DNA of 10,576 nt from Streptosporangiaceae bacterium (GTDB lineage: Bacteria > Actinomycetota > Actinomycetes > Streptosporangiales > Streptosporangiaceae): NCBI GenBank assembly GCA_030050125.1, contig JASIJN010000462.1, positions 1 to 10,576 of the forward strand. The letters are read 5' to 3'. Numbering within the stretch: the first letter of the stretch is position 1; each line of letters starts with the position of its first letter. Below, piece after piece: positions 1 through 10,576 of this stretch. The translations under genes and the position numbers were made by a program. The notes under the pieces were generated by a model. The model saw only the letters and a program-made list of their open reading frames with translations, was not told the DNA's origin and searched no databases.

Positions 1-1
1 G

Positions 2-1522
2 CCGGATCTGGACCCGGCGAGCACCACGGACACCACGGACACGGCGTCACCCTGGACGCCGCTGGAGAACCCGCCGCCGTTCGGGACGCCCGGCACGATG
101 CTGCTGGAGAGCGACGGGACGGTCCTCGTTCACAATGAGCCGGACAACAACACCACGGGCGGTACCACCGACTGGTGGAAGCTCACGCCCGCTGCGAACG
201 GCAGCTACATCGACGGGACGTGGAGCCAGATCGCGTCGATGTCGGCCGGGTACACGCCCCTGTATTTCGCGTCGGCGATCCTGCCCGACGGGCGCATGAT
301 CGTCGAGGGCGGCGAGTACATCGGCGAGAACGCGGTGTGGTCGGACGAGGGCGCGATCTACAACCCGGTGACCAACACCTGGGCCTCGGTCGCCCCGCCG
401 CCGGGCTGGACGAACATGGGCGACGCCGCGAGCGACGTCCTGGACAACGGCACCTTCATGCTCCAGCAGCCGTGCCAGACCTGCCTCACGAACCCGGATC
501 TCACGGTCGATGACGCGCTGCTCAACGCGAAGACCCTGACGTGGACGGTGATCCCGGCGACGGGCAAGACCGATCCGAACGACGAAGAGGGCTGGACGCT
601 GGAGCCGGACGGCAAGCTGCTGACGCTCGACCTCTGGGCGCCGGGCAATACCGAGCTGTTCAACCCGGACACCCTGTCCTGGTCGTTCGCGGGAAGCACG
701 GCCGTGGGCGGCAGTCCCATCGATCCGTGGCCGGTCATCGAGATCGGGCCGCAGGTCGAGATGCCGGGCGGCAACGTGTTCGTGGTCGGGGCCGGCTCGA
801 GCACGCAGGAGCCGCCGACGGCGTGCACGACGGACGCGTCGACGGCGACCGCGCTGTATAACTACCAGGCCGGCACGTGGAGCGCGGGGCCGCAGATCCC
901 GGCCATCGACGGCCAGGAGTTCGACAGCGCCGACGGGCCGGGGTCGATCCTGCCGGACGGAAACGTGCTGTTCGACGTGAGCGCGTGCGTGTACAACACG
1001 CCGACTCACTTCTTCGTCTACGACGCCAGCTCGAACACGCTGACCCAGATCCCGGACGTGCCGAACGCTCCGAACGACTCCTCGTACTACACGCGGTTCC
1101 TGGCGCTGCCGAACGGGCAGGTGCTGTTCGACGACGGCAGCAGCCAGATGGAGGTCTACACGGCCGACAACACGCCCAACCCGGCCTGGGCGCCGTCGAT
1201 CACGTCCCTGAGCTCCACGACGCTGGCCCCCGGCGGCACCTACACCGTGTCCGGCACGCAGCTCGCCGGGCTGGACCAGGGAGCCGCCTACGGTGACGAC
1301 GTTCAGGACAACACCAACTTCCCCCTGGTACGGATCACCAACTCCCTCACCGGCGTGGTGACCTACGCCCGGACCAGCAACTGGACCTCGGTATCGGTCG
1401 CCCCCGGCACCAGGTCCTCGACCGAGTTCACCCTCCCGCCGGGCACGCCGGCCGGCCCGAGCACGCTGGTCGTGGTCGCCAACGGGATCGCCTCGCCGCC
1501 TTCGACGGTGACGATCTCCTGA
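2..1522 (+). CDS. Kelch / galactose-oxidase-like beta-propeller protein (5' end missing)
   Basis: This reading frame is open from the first bases of the window to TGA at 1520-1522, so 506 codons are visible and the true start lies upstream. An internal ATG at 98 is not preceded by a stop and should not be taken as the start. Blade-like repeats recur: a strand of the type LPDGRMIVEGG (again as LEPDGKLLTLD, MPGGNVFVVG, LPDGNVLFD, LPNGQVLFDDG) alternates with xxYNPxTNTW-type segments (AIYNPVTNTW, ELFNPDTLSW, ALYNYQAGTW, FVYDASSNTL). This is the kelch pattern of galactose/glyoxal-oxidase propellers. From about 1186 to the stop is an Ig-like domain with YGDDVQ and FPLVRIT, like the C-terminal domain of those oxidases. 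A Cys pair (CQTC, 473-484) and further single Cys fit an exported protein, but no signal peptide is in view. Copper ligands appear absent (see findings), so carbohydrate binding or a structural role is as likely as oxidase activity. The substrate is unknown. Confidence 0.82.
   Translation, partial: PDLDPASTTDTTDTASPWTPLENPPPFGTPGTMLLESDGTVLVHNEPDNNTTGGTTDWWKLTPAANGSYIDGTWSQIASMSAGYTPLYFASAILPDGRMIVEGGEYIGENAVWSDEGAIYNPVTNTWASVAPPPGWTNMGDAASDVLDNGTFMLQQPCQTCLTNPDLTVDDALLNAKTLTWTVIPATGKTDPNDEEGWTLEPDGKLLTLDLWAPGNTELFNPDTLSWSFAGSTAVGGSPIDPWPVIEIGPQVEMPGGNVFVVGAGSSTQEPPTACTTDASTATALYNYQAGTWSAGPQIPAIDGQEFDSADGPGSILPDGNVLFDVSACVYNTPTHFFVYDASSNTLTQIPDVPNAPNDSSYYTRFLALPNGQVLFDDGSSQMEVYTADNTPNPAWAPSITSLSSTTLAPGGTYTVSGTQLAGLDQGAAYGDDVQDNTNFPLVRITNSLTGVVTYARTSNWTSVSVAPGTRSSTEFTLPPGTPAGPSTLVVVANGIASPPSTVTIS
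22..43 (+). repeat. Short tandem repeat in coding sequence (Thr/Asp-rich)
   Basis: The 9-base unit CACCACGGA occurs twice in tandem (22-30 and 31-39), followed by a partial copy. In frame it encodes a TTDTTDT stretch just before the first visible propeller segment. It probably codes for a flexible linker between an upstream part and the propeller. Such a repeat could vary in length between strains, but only two full units are present. Confidence 0.5.
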
Positions 1523-1532
1523 GCGCGGCCAG

Positions 1533-1570
1533 CTCCCAGGCCCGCCCGGGCATCGGGGCGGGCCTGGGAG
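1533..1570. terminator. Bidirectional terminator hairpin between convergent genes
   Basis: Left arm 1533-1547 and right arm 1556-1570 are perfect 15-base reverse complements around an 8-base loop (1548-1555). The hairpin fills almost the whole 48-base gap between the stop of the propeller gene (1522) and the stop of the UvrA-like gene (1571, opposite strand). No T-run follows on either strand, which is common for high-GC actinobacterial terminators. Position and perfection both favour termination of the two converging transcripts. Confidence 0.85.
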
Positions 1571-3957
<2,387 letters not shown>

Positions 3958-3958
<1 letters not shown>

Positions 3959-4314
3959 CAGCGGTCCTGAAGCAGCCCGAGGACGTTGCCGTCGGGGTCG
4001 GTGACGCTGGCCACCAGGCGCCCGCCGCCCACGTCGCGCACCGGCTCCTTCACGGTGGCGCCGGCGGCGGTCACCTCGGCCAGCTTGGCCTCGATGTCCG
4101 GCACGTGCCAGTAGGCCACCGGCGAGGTCATGCCCTGCGGCCCGCCGCCGGGCACCAGGCCGATGTGCTGGCCTGCGGCCTCGTAGCCGACGTAGTAGGA
4201 CTCGTCGGCCTGCGGCGGGACGCCGAGCAGGGCGGTGTACACCGCCTTGGCCTTGGCCAGGTCGGACACCGGGTGCAGCACGGTCTTGATTCCCTGGGTG
4301 GAAGAGCCGGTCAT
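3958..4314 (-). CDS. VOC-family (glyoxalase / bleomycin-resistance fold) protein
   Basis: A 118-residue single-chain protein of the vicinal-oxygen-chelate superfamily. Two beta-alpha-beta-beta-beta modules can be traced: residues 9-55 (strand with KTVLHPVSDL, helix AKAVYTALLG, strands around YYVGYEAAGQHIGLV) and 66-115 (VAYWHVPDIEAKLAEV, then the family hallmark TDPDGNVLGL at 105-114). H14 on the first strand is a possible metal ligand, but the acidic ligand usual near the C-terminus of glyoxalases is not seen, so a metal site is uncertain. VOC proteins of this size act as dimers, as lyases or dioxygenases or as drug-binding resistance proteins. The ATG at 4314 has AGGAG five bases upstream. 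It is the first gene of an operon with the UvrA-like ATPase, overlapping it by one base, which suggests a shared response to a toxic compound. The substrate cannot be told from sequence. Confidence 0.88.
3965..3968 (-). promoter_or_regulatory. Shine-Dalgarno site of the UvrA-like gene, inside the VOC gene
   Basis: On the minus strand AGGA lies six bases before ATG at 3958, within the last codons of the VOC gene (CAG GAC CGC TGA). Together with the one-base TGATG overlap it sets the start of the UvrA-like protein and indicates translational coupling. Confidence 0.7.
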
Positions 4315-4319
4315 GGTCG

Positions 4320-4324
4320 CTCCT
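4320..4324 (-). promoter_or_regulatory. Shine-Dalgarno site of the VOC gene
   Basis: AGGAG on the minus strand, five bases before ATG at 4314. It is strong and well spaced and fixes the VOC start against the longer antisense frame that runs in from the carboxylase gene. Confidence 0.8.
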
Positions 4325-4377
4325 GAAGTCGTGGGGCCGCGTCGGCCCGCGATGTGTGGTCAGGAGCCAGGCTAGGC

Positions 4378-4396
4378 GCGCCCCGGTGACCGGCGC
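4378..4396 (-). repeat. Leader hairpin / second palindrome of the VOC-UvrA-like operon
   Basis: Positions 4383-4393 form an 11-base palindrome (CCGGT-G-ACCGG). With flanking GCGC arms the whole 4378-4396 stretch can fold as RNA into a seven-pair stem with a two-base bulge and a three-base loop. It lies in the predicted untranslated leader, about 65-80 bases before the VOC start. It could be an operator half or an attenuating stem; high GC makes chance pairing possible. Confidence 0.35.
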
Positions 4397-4400
4397 TTCT

Positions 4401-4414
4401 CCGATCCTGATCGG
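4401..4414. promoter_or_regulatory. Candidate operator palindrome at the predicted start of the VOC-UvrA-like transcript
   Basis: CCGATC-CT-GATCGG is a perfect inverted repeat with six-base arms and a two-base centre. It sits immediately downstream of the predicted -10 element (4422-4427, minus strand), at about +1 to +15 of the transcript, the usual place for a repressor to block initiation. No regulator gene is visible in the window. Confidence 0.45.
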
Positions 4415-4421
4415 TCTGCCC

Positions 4422-4449
4422 ATCGTAGTGATATGTCCGGTCTCCACAA
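4422..4449 (-). promoter_or_regulatory. Candidate promoter of the VOC-UvrA-like operon
   Basis: On the minus strand TTGTGG (4449-4444) is followed after 16 bases by TACGAT (4427-4422), fitting the actinobacterial housekeeping pattern TTGnnn / TAnnnT. Transcription would begin near 4415, giving a leader of about 100 bases. The -35 match is only moderate. No equally good forward promoter for the divergent carboxylase gene was found in 4428-4560. Confidence 0.45.
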
Positions 4450-4552
4450 GTTCCGGCCCGCAGCGCTGTCGGATGCGGCAGCTCATTACCGGGCGGTACA
4501 CGAGAGTGTTCAGTGTGAGAGTGGTAGGCCAGCCTGAAACGTTGTCTGCTGC

Positions 4553-4558
4553 AGGGGG
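4553..4558 (+). promoter_or_regulatory. Shine-Dalgarno site deciding the TTG start of the carboxylase
   Basis: AGGGGG ends eight bases before TTG at 4567. The nearest in-frame stop upstream is TAG at 4525-4527. No ATG or GTG lies between that stop and the first conserved residues, so TTG is the only sensible start. The G-run can sit in the loop of a short GCAG/CTGC stem (4551-4562). Confidence 0.7.
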
Positions 4559-4566
4559 CTGCGTCG

Positions 4567-10062
<5,496 letters not shown>

Positions 10063-10147
10063 GGCCGCGCGGTCACCCCGGAGCCAGAGTGGCGGGTTCA
10101 CGACGTCGTCCCGGAGACTGAGCGTTCATGTCGAATTTTCGCTAGAC

Positions 10148-10169
10148 CATCGGCGCGCGCCGGCCGATG
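10148..10169. repeat. Inverted repeat just upstream of the Ada-type gene (possible operator)
   Basis: CATCGGC (10148-10154) and GCCGATG (10163-10169) are perfect seven-base inverted arms around eight bases. A 12-base perfect palindrome (10151-10162) overlaps the left arm. It lies 9-30 bases before the GTG at 10178, downstream of a small AT-rich patch (TCGAATTTTC, 10131-10140) that is the only AT-rich spot in this gap. It may be a binding site or a leader hairpin masking the start. No clear -35/-10 pair was found. Confidence 0.35.
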
Positions 10170-10177
10170 CTGGGCGG

Positions 10178-10576
10178 GTGCGCCAGGACATGACACGGGA
10201 GAGCGCCGAGGAGCGGGAGCGCTGGCTGCGGGCGTTCCAGGCCAAGGACGAGCGGTTTGACGGCTGGTTTTACGCCGGGGCGATCACCACGGGGATCTAC
10301 TGCCGGCCGAGCTGCCCGGTGGTGCCGCCGAAGCCGGAGAACGTCCGGTTCTACCCGAGCGCCGCGGCCGCCCAGCAGGCCGGGTTCCGGGCCTGCAAGC
10401 GGTGCCGGCCGGACGCCAGCCCGGGATCGCCGCGGTGGAACGAGCGCGCCGACCTGGTGGCCAGGGCGATGCGGCTGATCGCCGACGGGGTCATCGACCG
10501 CGACGGCGTCCCGGGCCTGGCCGCCCGGCTCGGCTACAGCGTCCGCCAGGTCGAGCGGCAGCTGCTCGCCGAGCTC
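10178..10576 (+). CDS. Ada-type DNA alkylation repair/regulatory protein, probably Ada-AlkA fusion (3' end missing)
   Basis: The 133 visible codons begin at GTG 10178; ATG at 10190 (residue 5) is the alternative, but its AGGA is only one base away. Residues 23-80 are the Ada N-terminal metal-binding domain: C42, C46, C73 and C76 in the motifs YCRPSCP and ACKRCRP, with spacings (4, 27, 3) identical to C38/C42/C69/C72 of E. coli Ada. There the zinc-bound first Cys accepts methyl groups from DNA methylphosphotriesters and switches the protein to an activator. Residues 90-133 ([11 protein letters not shown] to [20 protein letters not shown]) start an AraC-type helix-turn-helix. In actinomycetes this combination is usually followed by an AlkA-type 3-methyladenine glycosylase rather than a methyltransferase; that part lies beyond the window and is inferred. 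Expected role: sensing and repair of alkylated DNA, probably with autoregulation. It starts 115 bases after the carboxylase. Confidence 0.9.
   Translation, partial: MRQDMTRESAEERERWLRAFQAKDERFDGWFYAGAITTGIYCRPSCPVVPPKPENVRFYPSAAAAQQAGFRACKRCRPDASPGSPRWNERADLVARAMRLIADGVIDRDGVPGLAARLGYSVRQVERQLLAEL

Noticed and set aside
4487..4498. TACC-GGGC-GGTA inverted repeat in the divergent gap
   Set aside because: Four-base arms are expected by chance in GC-rich DNA, and it does not sit on a recognisable forward promoter.
3959..4501. Extension of the UvrA-like protein to an upstream start at 4501 (976 residues)
   Set aside because: The extra 181 residues are out-of-frame sequence over the VOC gene and its promoter. 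ATG at 3958 has a good Shine-Dalgarno and the TGATG overlap, and the family begins at this point.
10129..10148. Resemblance to a mycobacterial LexA-independent DNA-damage promoter (TGTCRGTG-N8-TAnnnT) or an SOS box
   Set aside because: Only TGTCG matches, the spacing to TA is 6 rather than 8, and no TCGAAC/GTTCGA inverted pair is present.

Overview
The window is strongly GC-rich, with G or C at most third codon positions, a TTG start, a GTG or ATG start, and Shine-Dalgarno sites of the AGGAG type. The protein families fit a high-GC actinobacterium (Streptomyces/Streptosporangium-like; the exact order is an inference). No tRNA, rRNA, CRISPR array, insertion sequence or phage gene is visible.

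Layout. (1) Positions 2-1522 (+): the 3'-terminal part of a gene for a kelch / galactose-oxidase-like beta-propeller with a C-terminal immunoglobulin-like domain. Its start lies outside the window. (2) Positions 1533-1570: a perfect 15-bp hairpin between two converging genes, probably a bidirectional terminator. (3) Positions 4314-1571 (-): a two-gene operon, a small VOC (glyoxalase/bleomycin-resistance fold) protein followed by a 795-aa UvrA-like ABC ATPase. The two genes overlap as TGATG. A promoter-like sequence and two palindromes lie upstream. (4) Positions 4567-10062 (+), divergent from the operon: one 1831-aa multidomain acetyl/acyl-CoA carboxylase. It carries biotin carboxylase, biotin carrier, a long central region and both halves of carboxyltransferase in one chain, as in eukaryotic cytosolic ACC. 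(5) Positions 10178-10576 (+): the 5' part of an Ada-type DNA alkylation repair gene, with the Ada zinc/methyl-acceptor domain and the start of an AraC-type helix-turn-helix. It is probably an Ada-AlkA fusion cut by the window edge.

How the genes may work together. The carboxylase should be a self-sufficient source of malonyl-CoA (or another carboxylated acyl-CoA) for lipid or polyketide synthesis, since all catalytic parts are on one polypeptide. The VOC/UvrA-like pair looks like a drug- or DNA-lesion-response unit: the UvrA-like protein lacks the UvrB-binding module, so it is probably not the housekeeping excision-repair subunit. The Ada-type gene is a second DNA-damage function but is a separate transcription unit.

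The most notable items are the eukaryote-like layout of the carboxylase, the coupled VOC-UvrA-like operon with palindromes at its predicted transcription start, and a propeller protein that seems to have lost the copper ligands of galactose oxidase.
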